Shown one piece after another: positions 9,331 to 20,241 of a DNA stretch of 64,000 nucleotides; positions within the stretch are counted from its first letter, which is position 1; the number at the start of each line of letters is the position of its first letter. A program made the position numbers and the translations under genes. This DNA is from Argopecten irradians (Eukaryota > Mollusca > Bivalvia > Pectinida > Pectinidae): contig NC_091134.1 in NCBI RefSeq assembly GCF_041381155.1, forward strand, positions 29,765,540-29,829,539. The letters are read 5' to 3'. Below the pieces are notes generated by a model, which saw only the letters and a list, made by a program, of their open reading frames with translations, ran no database searches and was not told where the DNA came from.

Positions 9331-10759
9331 AGGACTCAAAGCATACCTCACAGAAACGAGCGCTCAACAAAAGACCAACAGCGAGGCAGTATCACGGGAG
9401 ACGTTAGTAATTACAATTGTGAGTCTTATCTGCAGGGCTACCGTGTAAACACCTGATATTCGCAACGATTTCGTTACGCGTTTTTATGCATTTAACTTCA
9501 GTGTTTATTTTTCATTCAGGGCGAATGATCTTCTGGCGACGGTACCTAATGCGAGTTTCTTCACTGTAAACGAATAGTACAAACTTTTGTATACCCCATA
9601 TTCACTAACATTTAAAGTTCCCTTAGGAACTATCAATACAATCCCCGTTTTCATACAAAAGATGGCGATTTGTTTCAATACTCCGAATATTTTAGCATGT
9701 TGATACATGTAGCTAAAATGTAACACGATATTAATGTAATCAGTCATCTTGTTGATGTTCGAACAATACGCTGTTCTATTAAACAGACAGTTCAATTTAG
9801 CCTGAGAGCGCATTGAAAGTTGATATCTAATATAACAACAACTTGCAGGCCGAAATCGCAGCAGATGAAACGTATGCATCAAAAACACACCCCAAACGTT
9901 CTACATCATCTGTATTTCCGGATTAATATAGTCCCTGCATCGTTCTTCCGGAATCAAACAAATGCGCATGGCGGATTTGGGGACTACTGTGCCAAACCCA
10001 TACTTTTTCCTTTGTATGATTTAATTTTTTCTAGTTTTTGAAATGTAAACAATAATTAGACATACCAACACGCATTTATTCCTTCATTTGTCGGCGAACG
10101 TACAACAGGTCAGGATAGCCTATTTTTAACAATATTTAGCGATCGATAATAATGCACCAATCATCACAGATAAATACTAACCGTTTTTAAATAAACCGCC
10201 TGACAGCCGCTGATATATGAGTGTAAGCTACACATTTTGTTATCTCTGTTTCAATATTGAAATCTTTTGCTTTTTTAAATATCGCAAGCACCCAAAGCCG
10301 GTTGATCCTGATCCCGCTATGCTACGCGTTAAGCAGAGAAACTACTATATAGTATTTGTCGATGTCACATTAAGATATTTGATATGATCTAAATCTGACT
10401 GTTGGTTCGAGTAGTTGGCTCGTTTTTTTTCTTCCTATGTTTTGTAAGTTATTCGAAATAATCCTGGCTCATTATCTTCTTCCGTTTGAGATTATGTTGT
10501 CACGTTTGACAACTCAAAGGTCAACTTGTGTGTTGTTTTCCATAAAACATCTGAATTGTCATTTGGTAAACCTGCCAGTGACAAGAGACTTTGAGAAAAC
10601 GTATGTTTAGACCGAATGAAATAATTTTTGATGGGACGAAGAAAGATAACTCAAATTCCGACGGGAAAGAACATTCTTATAGTATTGTTTGCTATTTCTG
10701 TGCATAATTCGGCCCCATTTGATTTTGTGTTAAAATCATGAAATTGGGCAGCAGGAACA

Positions 10760-11340
10760 AGAGTAACATCCTACTTGCAATGTAGGTGTTTCTTGATATT
10801 ATCTCATAATTAAAACTTAAATAGCGTAAACACTTGCTTTAAACATGGAAAATTCATAAGACACTTAGTTGACAGACAATACCATTCATTGCATGTGATC
10901 TAATTGATCCCCAGCACGCTGCTCAAGTAACCCTATGATGCAATCATCTTAAAAAGGATAAATTTCATTAAGTCCTGAACATCGATATAGTTAAAGATTT
11001 AAAGTAATTTAATTCAGGTAACCATGAAATTAATATCCCTTTAGTGGAGCAGAAGGCACAATTCTAACACCCTATTGTCATTGAAGATTTTGCATGAAAT
11101 TATGAAATTAGTTCGTAAATCAAGCTGAAATAATTTGCAAACCTGCTTTAAACATGGGAAAACAGAGGATGCTTAGTGGTCAGATGATACCATTCATTAG
11201 ATATGACCTACTTGAGGTACGTGACCCAGCCAATCTGGGCCTAGGATGTCATCATCTTGAGCAGGTCACATCAAGATCCACATGAAGTACTAATCATCTT
11301 AAGCTATCTTATATCTTTAATATTTTAAGCTATCAAATCG
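10760..11340 (+). repeat. Diverged tandem pair of about 310 bp
   Basis: Around 10840 and again around 11150 the same succession occurs: AAACATGG, CTTAGT, ACCATTCATT, then an ATCATCTT block. The copies are well diverged, so this is an old duplication or two adjacent members of one family. Confidence 0.5.
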
Positions 11341-12689
11341 TTTTCAGCAAAATTATTTAATTTGATTTGCTAAAATAGACCGAAGGCTTAAAGCTTAATA
11401 CATTTTTTGTCATTAATATGAATAAAGAGACAGAATACTGAAAACACTAAAATCTGAAAATGTCTCAACATGAAAGCATAAAATACGGCAAGATATATAA
11501 ATGCATTATTGCCTGACAAGCAGCTATAACATAACCAAAGATAAACAGAACCAAAATAAACAAAGACCTGAAAGTTAATAAAAATAAAATAATAATTTCC
11601 GCTCATGTAAATTTCACATAATGATGCACAAGTCAAGTCATTGGTAAAAAAGACATATCTCCCATAACATCAATTAGTTATGAGATACTTTGAGGCATAC
11701 ATTAGTCATGCATGACACGTCAGTACCATCAAAGGAGTTTACTGTGACTGGTGTTGATGTTGGACCCTCAACCTACCAAACTTCATGTACATGATTGTCT
11801 CTGAAAAAGAACAGTTTGATGAGGTTTGTGATATGTTTACTATGTACGCACAAATTTTGTCGTCTGCTACACCTGTGTAAGCCGAAGGTCGCCATCGCTG
11901 CAAGTGTATAACGATATACTACGCTTGCAGACGAAATATTGCGAATGCTTTGAAACTATGGCTACTGGTTAATTTTACATGACAAGGTCGGCAACTTCGT
12001 CCTACAACCTATTATGTTCTTCAAAATTTACCATGTGGAATTACAACTTTTGCGAAATATACCACCACTGTTTACATCCTGTGGTGGGTAAAATAAAACT
12101 TATTTTTATCATTAATCTTTCTATTGCTTTTTTTAAATCCACCAATCTATGACGAGGCAACTTTGTTTACATTTCATTGCAATTTCCCGTTCATTTCATT
12201 GACGAGCATGACAATGTCCGTTCCGCCTAAGTATCAGTCTGTAGATTCCTATAAGACCGAAAAGGTCTTTTAGTTTAATGTTAAATCAAATAAACCTGTG
12301 TAAAATGTAAACTTAACAAGGTTATTGAGATTATGACGTGACTCTACATCTTATCGAACCGTGAAGTGGAAGTAGTTTGGTCTGGTACTGGAATTGTATT
12401 CATACAACATTGCCATTACGCTAATTTGAAAGCGACTCCTCGTTCATTGAATATATAGGGACATATGTAATTAATAATTAATATGTGAATCTTTGTTGGT
12501 TGGTTGCATAGATTAACGTCAATTGAAACATAGTGACATGGTTTTTTTGGCGACAGATATATGCACCGAACACTGCAGACATTTTAAAACCTTTCAAATG
12601 TTAACTGAAATGTACACTTTTTAGCATAAATTACCAAAATTTACAACCAACGCAAAACTCTGCAGTCAACAGTAATGTCTTCTCCGGTT

Positions 12690-13015
12690 CTACCAATTCA
12701 GTTTATCTGAAATGATGTTACATTTCGGGTCGATCCTAAATCCAAGATAGCCGTCACGCCCGCTATCTTAATACACATTTTAACTTCTCAAGATCTATCA
12801 TTGCAATTTGGCTGAACCTTATCTGAAATGATCCTGTCATGGTCCCGACCAAGTGTTGTTATTTGTTGGATAGATCCAAAATCCATGATGGCCGCCATCT
12901 TAAAACACATTTTGAACTTCTCAAGATCTCTCAGTGCAATTTGGCGGAACCTTGCTGAAAAATGATTATGACATGGTCCCGACCTAGTGTTCCTACTTTT
13001 TGGATTGATCCTGGC
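12690..13015 (+). repeat. Two-unit tandem repeat with GCCGCCATCTT block
   Basis: Two units of about 125 bp share ACTTCTCAAGATCT, TGCAATTTGGC, GAACCTT and CATGGTCCCGACC, with a partial third. No coding meaning. Confidence 0.7.
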
Positions 13016-13676
13016 CTATTTTCAATTTACTTCTCTTCATGTACTAACTTTATAGCTTGCACTTTTAGTTCTTGTGTAATGCAATTTGTACTTATTATGC
13101 TCATACTGAGATTCAAAACTGTAATGGGCTTTTATCATAGAAATTAGCTAATTCAGATTTGTGCGGCGATTTTGAGCGAATTTGTATCATGTAATTATTA
13201 TGATCAATAGCAAAGTCAACATGGACATCTCAGTATGATATACTTGTTCCGCACAAATAATTATATTTGTGATGAGCAACTCATAAACTATTAATCCCTA
13301 ATTTTTGCTAAATGGACTAATTGCAATGCCAAATATGCGTTTATATGAAAGATTAAAGAGCAATAAGTCAGAAAAGGCGATATATATATAAATAAATTTG
13401 ACAACAACTTTGTCATGTACTCTATTATGTATAACTGTTTCGAATATTTATAGGTGCGTTGTGTTCATATATTTCACGTGAAATGCACGTGAAGAAGTAT
13501 TACCTGTGTATAAGATACATGTAAGTACGGCATAGATCAGGTGTTCAAAAACCTGAGCCCCTCTGCATCAAAAAGTTGGGAGTTCAACTATCATACCAAA
13601 CTTTAAAGAAAAAATTGCAACTTAACTTTGCAACGCAATAATTCGTCTTTCTATGGCTTGTAAATTATGCTAATGG

Positions 13677-13800
13677 CAAAACAAATTCTTCTTAGACCAA
13701 TAAGTGATGTCAATGACAGTGACTATTTAAAATTCAACTACACAATGAAGTTTTTTGGCATTTCAGAATGCCTCAGTGATTGTGAGGGCAAACAATATTG
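13677..13800 (+). repeat. Local repeat pair, copy 1 (second at 14503-14590)
   Basis: Both contain CCAATAAGTGAT followed by CAATGACAGTGACTATTT and AAAATTCAA. The second copy is shorter. A 70-residue frame here is not supported as a gene. Confidence 0.6.
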
Positions 13801-14502
13801 GTAATAGGGGTGATGAATTTAATCAAACAAACCCGACAGTTCAGATGCGTAATTGCAAACATGATCAAATACTGTTTAAAAATAATCAATGTTGCAAACA
13901 TTTGGAATATTCAAGAAGACAGCCGTTTCTTGGCGATGACATAATTATCTTTTTATGCAACGTCTAAATCTAACAGGCTGGGATTTATGTACTTGTTGGA
14001 TAGTCCGAGTTCACAGTAACGGAACTTTTGTGGGTAATCCGATCTGGAAAATAATTTGTTTCTTGTGTTGTTACATTCTTTCTGTTAAGGGGGAACATAA
14101 TATTATATAACTAAATAAAACTTTCTATGACTTGTAAGAGTCGTGAACCACGACGATAAATATGAAACCTACCCTCTTAATAATTGTAAATTTTGAAATG
14201 ATACTTAAATTTTCAGTTCAGCTCCAAAAAGTTTAAACTTTCATCCTAGTACCTTGGCGAACCGTGAAAAACGTATTGGACAAAACGTGTTCCCGGTAAG
14301 CAGAACTCACCAGAATCGTATCTGAGAAGAACGGAGTGTCCTCTTGTCACCGTGCTAAAGCCGTGATTTATCCTTTCAAAGAAAACTTTGATATCCACGG
14401 TCCACTACGTCTTGAAAGATGCCAAAACGATCACAAACCTAGCTCAACTTGAAATACAAATCCATAATGTCCATTTTTTTGTGTTTTAAACATAGAAACC
14501 TA

Positions 14503-14590
14503 GCAATGACCAATAAGTGATTCAATGACAGTGACTATTTAAAATTCAAACACAATGAATTTTTCAGAATGCTATAAACAATTTGGTAAT
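14503..14590 (+). repeat. Local repeat pair, copy 2
   Basis: Second copy of the block at 13677-13800, with several small deletions. Confidence 0.6.
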
Positions 14591-14853
14591 GAGGGATGAA
14601 TATACTAATTAAAGGTATTTCCAGACGAACCAATCAGACGTGCCCTTTCCCTTTTCATATACAATAACGAACCAATCAGAACGTATGCATTGATTATATA
14701 AAGGCAAATTAATTTTTATTGTTGATAATTTAAAGTTGTACCAAACTCTACATTAATGTGTACTACAGATGCCTTAACACATGTTTGCAGTGCAATACTG
14801 TCATATTGACAGGAGAAATAATTATCAAAAATTGTTTCATCTTTCTTACTTAC

Positions 14854-14919
14854 ATATATATTTTCGAATTCCGGTTCGGAGATGTGTCCATCCATGTTTG
14901 CATCATACTTTTCTAAACT
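14854..14919 (-). CDS. Copy A exon 10: EF-hand
   Basis: 66 bp, phase 0 to 0, flanked by TTTTAG and GTAAGT. Encodes a canonical calcium loop DANMDGHISEPE (Asp1, Asn3, Asp5, Glu12). It aligns one to one with copy B exon 10. Confidence 0.75.
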
Positions 14920-15152
14920 CTAAAATAGTGAATTGGTTATATATTATCGAAACATACAATCATAAGGCGAGTGATGAGAACGGTTTTCAATAGTATAGAC
15001 TCATACTGATGAATAAAACAATTTACTACTCCACAACTGGAATGTCTTAATCTTACGTTTTATCAATATTTGTTTCATGATTTACATTTTACATTGTATT
15101 TTGTTTCCTCTAACAATATGTGTTTTATTTCAAATGAAAATCAACCCCTTAC

Positions 15153-15228
15153 CGAAAAGAAGCGTTTGACCGCAGCTGCTGTACGCTTCCGTTCTCTTGT
15201 CTTAGCCAGCTTTTCCGCTCTCCGTTTC
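15153..15228 (-). CDS. Copy A exon 9: basic linker
   Basis: 76 bp, same length as B exon 9. Encodes a strongly basic helix-like segment (RKRRAEKLAKTRERKR). Donor GTAAGG. Confidence 0.72.
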
Positions 15229-15537
15229 CTAAAAACGAAATTTACTTAGTGAAAATAAACCTTAATATAAAATTTAACCAAAATGCTATTGAGATATTGA
15301 GATATAATTACTACGAGTCCATATCATTGTTTATGTTATACAATCATAAGGCTGGTGATGAGAACGGTTTTTAATAGTATAGACTCATATTGACACTTTC
15401 GCATGGAAATCATCATATTCCCACCATTCAAAAACGACAATATTTTTTTAAAATAAAATATTTAGTGAAAACAGTAAAAGACATGCTATTGAAAATTGTC
15501 TCTAGATATCAAAATATTTTAAACATATCTAACTTGC

Positions 15538-15631
15538 CTGCTTAATGCGGAGTCTGGTTTGACATATACAGGTGCACGCTTCTCTATGTAAAATCTACAG
15601 GTGTCGATTTCGGTCTCGGAGTCTCGGAGTA
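15538..15631 (-). pseudogene. Copy A exon 8 with an 8-bp duplication and GC donor
   Basis: 94 bp against 86 bp in copy B. The excess is a tandem TCCGAGAC; removing one unit would restore the frame shared with B (Tyr-Ser-Glu...Arg-Phe-Tyr). The donor is AAGCAG|GCAAGT, the common non-canonical GC-AG type, where B has GT. Confidence 0.8.
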
Positions 15632-16192
15632 CTGAAATATTTAAATGATAATATCAGGGTTAATAATTCTGTATTATATTCCAGTTAATTCTTGTATCTT
15701 AGAGAATTTGATTATACATACATGTATATTACGACGAGTTACGGTCTAATAAAGCCTGTGTCGTTGCAACCAGATAAATCTTATTTTTTTGTCCCTAAAC
15801 TTGTTAGGAAAGTAATGATACAGATCGGGTTTCTTTTTTGATAAATCAAACTTGTGGTCAGTGTTATGACCGCTAAAGGGACATACCTGGTAGCTGATGA
15901 AATCAACACCTGCTTTGATAGTTTTACCAGTGACCAGGGTACACTTTATTTCCGCTACCAAAAATATCAAAACGCACCCGCTTTACCGGAGACGCTCTCA
16001 TGACCCAAACTGTAGATTACACGCACATCAAGATAAAATCAAATTGGAAAATCAACAGGACAATTTTCTTACTCTTTCACTCCTGAAATTTCATAATGAA
16101 ATGGTCCAGTCTTTGATTTGGAAGAGTCTAAATACGTCGGCAGGGGTGAATGTCTAAATAAATTAGGATACACAGGCGTCTATCGTACTCAC

Positions 16193-16324
16193 CACCTGAA
16201 TCCCTAAGGTTTTGTCAGAACGCCCTCCAAACCTATTCTCATTGCTCAGTGTTAGAGGGAGTTGTTCCAGGTCTTTCATGCGCCGAATAAAAGCGTCTTC
16301 CGGTTTTCATAGACAACCACCAAC
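16193..16324 (-). pseudogene. Copy A exon 7 with a 1-bp frameshift
   Basis: 132 bp against 131 bp in copy B. The extra base is in a run of four A on the coding strand (16304-16307); three would keep the B frame through the conserved WWLSM...FIRRM segment. As written, translation soon meets a TGA. A homopolymer assembly error is possible. Confidence 0.78.
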
Positions 16325-16804
16325 CTTAGTAAGTAAAAGTGATAAAAGCATTTCATTCTATTGTCTTCATTAAGACCTTTATAACAATAATAATAAATTG
16401 AAACGGCAGAAAAATTCGGACGAGAATGATACTAAGCTAAACATTTTAGCCTTAGGGCTATAAAGGACAAACATAGCCAAGGTTTAAAATAATTTTTTGA
16501 GAAAATCATCACCAACAGCATTCTAGATTGCAGTAATCGTATTTATTAAAGCAGTCATTTTAAACGCGAATCTTTGAAACCAGCGTCAAATTGTACAAAA
16601 GACTGTTTCCGGTATCGAAACTTCGCATTAAACTAACTTATGCCTGCGCTGATAAAGCATAATTTACATTTTTCGCATTTGCACTAAAATTTGACTTCGC
16701 TCAAATAATCACAATGTTTTACAGTACACTGCTTACCACGAGTAAGTGTTTTTGTAAGGTTTATTTGTATAATGTTTAATTCTCTTTATTGGTTACTAAC
16801 TTAC

Positions 16805-16906
16805 CATCGAAGCAGTGTATAGGATAGTTACAAAGTATGCCTCCGTCAACATAAGTATCCGAGGATAAATGAAAGGCCGACTTGTACGTCACTATCTGGA
16901 ACAAGC
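16805..16906 (-). CDS. Copy A exon 6: catalytic Asp (DGG)
   Basis: 102 bp, same length and borders as B exon 6. Carries the patatin catalytic Asp in DGG followed by NYPIHCFDG, the stretch typical of the family after the dyad Asp. Confidence 0.82.
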
Positions 16907-17359
16907 CTGTTATAAAATAGTGAAATTATCCGAATAAAAGGGTCATAATGAACTAATCCGAATAAATTAGACCTAAAAAATAGTCATGTCATATTATGAT
17001 AAAAAATTGCTCATACTGTTATTTTGATTTCATGGGTTTTAACTTTATTATAGAAATAGATATCTGTGTTTTTAGGTCTCATATCTCATATTTAGTATAT
17101 AATAACTATGAAAATTGGCAAATTTAATTACTGAAATCAATTATCAGTTCAATGTCTTTTAAAAAGTTGTTCTGCCATTGTCCTTGAGAACTTATTGGAT
17201 GATAGTTCTGTTTCTGTTGTTTCCTTTAAAAATAAAACTTCAGCAGCTACAGAAAAGGATAATCATTTATAATCGAAAATCCTTCATGACTTTCCTACTT
17301 CATCAGGAAATTTTATCGGATAAAACAATATCTACTTGGCATGCAATGTGATTCAGTAC

Positions 17360-17495
17360 CTGGAATTGACATTGACATGCGCACTGCAAGTCTAACAGGC
17401 ATATCCGGTGTGGTTTTCGGGTGACAGTACTCTTCGACCATATTGTTGACATTGGTAACCACAATGCAGAGTTCTTTTCCGCTGATTTTGTAAAG
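17360..17495 (-). CDS. Copy A exon 5: patatin core
   Basis: 136 bp, identical length and near-identical sequence to B exon 5 (shared EEYCHPKTTPDMPVRLAVRM). This is the best conserved part of the pair, suggesting strong past constraint or gene conversion. Confidence 0.82.
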
Positions 17496-17738
17496 CTGTA
17501 TCAGATAATGTAAAACTTTCTATATGGTTGTTGTTAGAGCTAATAACAAACATTTTCTAGGGGTTTTTTAATCGTTAGTGTCTTCTGGATGATTATCTTC
17601 ATCCAATGCTAAACGATTAATGCGTGGTTTATGAAAACAGGCGTCGTATAGCTATTAGTTACATACTTTCAGCTATGCATATACATGTCAATACATTCCT
17701 GTAATTATTTTGATAAAATGTCCTTGTATATCACTTAC

Positions 17739-17881
17739 TTGATCAAATGTTACATCGGCACTGCCTGCTTTTTCTTTGAGTTTCTCGCCCATCCATTGGT
17801 TAAACTGTGACGCACCACTGAGGCCATACCCACTGATGAGTCGAGGTATATATGCGGCAATTCTCCAAGGAAATGAGCCGT
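17739..17881 (-). CDS. Copy A exon 4
   Basis: 143 bp, phase 1 to 0, acceptor CTCCTCAG and donor GTAAGT. Encodes the DGSFPWR...SGYGLS segment of the patatin domain, equal in length to B exon 4. Confidence 0.82.
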
Positions 17882-18163
17882 CTGAGGAGAATATATATGT
17901 CATTAGTTATGATCCATTTTGTATTCAGTTAGATAATTAGTTAAACAACATAACACAAAAAATCCTATTTCATTTAACCGGACAAAATCCATTAAAGACA
18001 AAAAATGCTATTTCATTTAACCGGACAAAATACACGAAACAAAACGTGAAAAATCCATATGTTATGTATTAATTCAAAAGAAAAAACGTTTTAGGTTAAA
18101 TACTTATGTTCTTTTATCAGAGTGTAGGTATCCTTTTCTAGACTGCCACAAGATAATACAGAC

Positions 18164-18314
18164 CTAACATTAAATTCATGGAGATGTCATTCTTCATGAA
18201 TTTCTCAATCTCATATGAATCATAGCCCGCGGCAATCAATGCAGCAGTTATTGCCCCGGCACTGGTTCCTGCGACACGTTTGATTTGTGGATATAAGCCA
18301 ATCTCTTCCAAAAC
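18164..18314 (-). CDS. Copy A exon 3: nucleophile elbow GTSAG
   Basis: 151 bp. Contains catalytic Ser83 in GTSAG. The donor used is the second possible GT (TTAG|GTCTGT), because only this restores the phase of exon 4; copy B shows the same. Confidence 0.82.
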
Positions 18315-18599
18315 CTATGACATAAATGATAATTATTAAATACATAATTATCATTCAGTTTATGTTAGGTGATTGGTTCTGATCTTCTTAGAAGACATTC
18401 AACTTAATTTCAAAACTGAAGAAAAAGGGTTACATATTATCCCAAGTTGGGGTCGACTGTAAACAAAAACGCAATTTATAAAACATGTTCAACAAGTGTA
18501 AATAATCCATTGTCTTTTTCCTGCAATGATGAAGAATGAATTTGCATAAAGGTTTTTATTCGATAGTGAAGACCATCTGAACAATAGGTTTAAAGGTAT

Positions 18600-18760
18600 G
18601 TCTTCCTGAGAACCGGGATTTACAGAAACATAACAAGAGGCCAATGGGCCTTAACGGTCATCTGATCTTTTGAGTTACCATGGAAGGTTTGTGAAAAATT
18701 TATTGAAATTGGCGAGGCAGGTTTACACATGAATATTTTGAACCAATCAAATCATATTAA
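18600..18760 (+). repeat. Dispersed repeat with GGGCCTTAACGGTCATCTG (copy 1)
   Basis: AACAAGAGGCC..ATGGGCC followed by TTAACGGTCATCTG also occurs at 63049-63080. It sits in intron 2 of patatin copy A. Confidence 0.6.
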
Positions 18761-18814
18761 ACATATTACAATCCACCTCAGGGTCTAAGATAACCCATCA
18801 GATGTGCTACTCAC

Positions 18815-18948
18815 ACGAACTACTCCACAATATGCACCGCCCTTGCTACCACCGCCTTCAAGTACGATGTTTTCAAATGGGTAGTCCTCTTCCGCTGGAT
18901 TGATTTGTCTGGCTCGCAGTTCCAGCTCACTTGGAGGTGAAACCTCCA
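18815..18948 (-). CDS. Copy A exon 2: oxyanion loop GGGSKGG
   Basis: 134 bp, acceptor TTCCTAG, donor GTGAGT. Encodes the Gly-rich oxyanion-hole loop GGGSKGGAYCG at residues 52-62 of the model. Confidence 0.82.
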
Positions 18949-19139
18949 CTAGGAATGGGAGAATGAAACGTTTTACCACACTGTCTTTGTATCTAAGTGT
19001 TTATCCTCGATACTCAATGGGTTACAATGTACTAGCACTGACGTCATACCCACCCATGGTTATCTCATAGTGAATCTGTAGACAGTTTAGGAGAAAAAAA
19101 CTGACCAATCACAGACCTACAGAGACTTACAGATCACAA

Positions 19140-19195
19140 AGAGAAAGGGGGAGGAATGGATAGAGAGAGAGAAAGACGGAGGGGGAGAGAGATCC
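19140..19195. repeat. GA-rich low-complexity tract
   Basis: Purine-rich run of GAGAGA and GGGGAG inside the long first intron of copy A. Confidence 0.7.
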
Positions 19196-19473
19196 ATCAT
19201 CAAAGCCACACAGTCAACCACTGTGTACCGTTATAGAATTCCTTTGATGTATATTAAAGGCTGAAATTACCTGTGTCTTTCTTTTGCCCTCCAGTTTTTA
19301 CACTTATGCATATAGATCAAGGGTGGATATTATGCCAGTGATATTAACCACACGAGTATCGAGGATGGTATGTGCTACTTCTAACATAAATTAAAGTCAG
19401 ACATTGTTATCAGTACTGATAAAAATGATGAAAGCAAAGCACTTCATGCTATACTACACTAGTCATGTTAACG

Positions 19474-19847
19474 TTTTAAGTAATCAATCCGTTTGAATTA
19501 TAAATACTCGTACTCTCCTCCTCCGCCTCGTCGATCTCGGTCTCTACGTTTTCGTGACTCTGTTTATTTCCCATTTTGAATATCTACAACAGATAATGAA
19601 TATATATCAAAAGTTCTGTCAACTGTTTTGTATGCAATATCCAGTTACCCTTATGCAATTTTAGCACATATATTGTGAAATGTAATCTTTTTTTTAAATG
19701 GCTAAAATAAATAATTACTCATAGGTACGGCAATAAACTAAAATAGAAAATATGGCCCATTTATGGTCTCTAGATCTGTATTTAACTCATGGAGCTAACG
19801 AATGGAGAAAATATAAGTCGGGAGGGAACTGAAACCTTAATTTGTTT
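19474..19847 (-). repeat. Tandem duplication of exon 1 region, unit 1
   Basis: About 370 bp covering exon 1 and its 5' flank, repeated at 19848-20241 with only a few substitutions. The near identity indicates a recent event. Confidence 0.9.
19514..19574 (-). CDS. Copy A exon 1: N-myristoylation signal
   Basis: ATG at 19574-19572, 61 bp ending in phase 1 at donor GTACGA. The start MGNKQS fits the N-myristoyltransferase pattern (Gly2, Ser6), as in copy B; an acidic tail follows. The donor is weak. The exon is duplicated upstream at 19892-19968. Confidence 0.7.
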
Positions 19848-20241
19848 TTTAAGTAATCAATCCGTTTGAATTATAAATACTCGTACTCTCCTAATTGGTT
19901 GAAAAGTGTTTCTCCTCCGCCTCGTCGATCTCGGTCTCTACGTTTTCGTGACTCTGTTTATTTCCCATTTTGAAGATCTACAACAGATAATGAATATATA
20001 TCAAAAGTTCTGTCAACTGTTTTGTATGCAATATCCAGTTACCCTTATGCAATTTTAGCACATATATTGTGAAATGTAATCTTTTTTTTAAATGGCTAAA
20101 ATAAATAATTACTCATAGGTACGGCAGTAAACTAAAATAGAAAATATGGCCCATTTATGGTCTCAAGATCTGTATTTAACTCATGGAGCTAACGAATGGA
20201 GAAAATATAAGTCGGGAGGGAACTGAAACCTTAATTTGTTT
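19848..20241 (-). repeat. Tandem duplication of exon 1 region, unit 2 (with 21-bp insertion)
   Basis: Same block plus 21 bp (about 19892-19912) placed inside the exon, which brings an in-frame TAG before the donor. The inserted text matches 20447-20468, 530 bp away. The start codon of this second exon 1 is at 19968-19966. Confidence 0.9.

Larger units (their letters stand above)
8850..14853. other. Gene-poor repeat-bearing interval
   Basis: No convincing exon on either strand. Recognisable content: a dispersed repeat at 9011-9330, two diverged repeat copies at 10760-11340, a two-unit repeat at 12690-13015, and a pair of related segments at 13677-13800 and 14503-14590. If copy A of the patatin gene kept its EF-hand 3' exons they should lie here, but no counterpart of copy B exons 11-15 is visible. 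Confidence 0.6.
14854..19574 (-). pseudogene. Patatin-like phospholipase, copy A (10 exons, frame-broken, 3' part missing)
   Basis: Exons in order: 19514-19574, 18815-18948, 18164-18314, 17739-17881, 17360-17495, 16805-16906, 16193-16324, 15538-15631, 15153-15228, 14854-14919. Exons 3-6, 9 and 10 equal copy B in length; exons 1 and 2 differ by full codons or within the same phase. Visible motifs: N-myristoylation start MGNKQS, oxyanion loop GGGSKGG, nucleophile Ser83 in GTSAG, and DGG with the catalytic Asp. Exon 7 is 1 bp longer than in B and exon 8 is 8 bp longer through a tandem TCCGAGAC; each breaks the frame. Exon 8 ends in a GC donor. The EF-hand exon 10 is present but nothing like B exons 11-15 follows. 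Probably a pseudogene, unless the exon-7 A-run is an assembly error and splicing avoids exon 8. Confidence 0.82.

Noticed and set aside
10290..10320. GGTTGATCCTG resembling the 5' end of 18S rRNA
   Set aside because: Only about 11 bases match and the following sequence does not continue as rRNA.
15746..15970. Minus-strand frame with a GVDFISYQ end at a GTATGT donor, between copy A exons 7 and 8
   Set aside because: The homologous intron of copy B has nothing similar and including it would break the exon phases; a related block near 30590 suggests a repeat.
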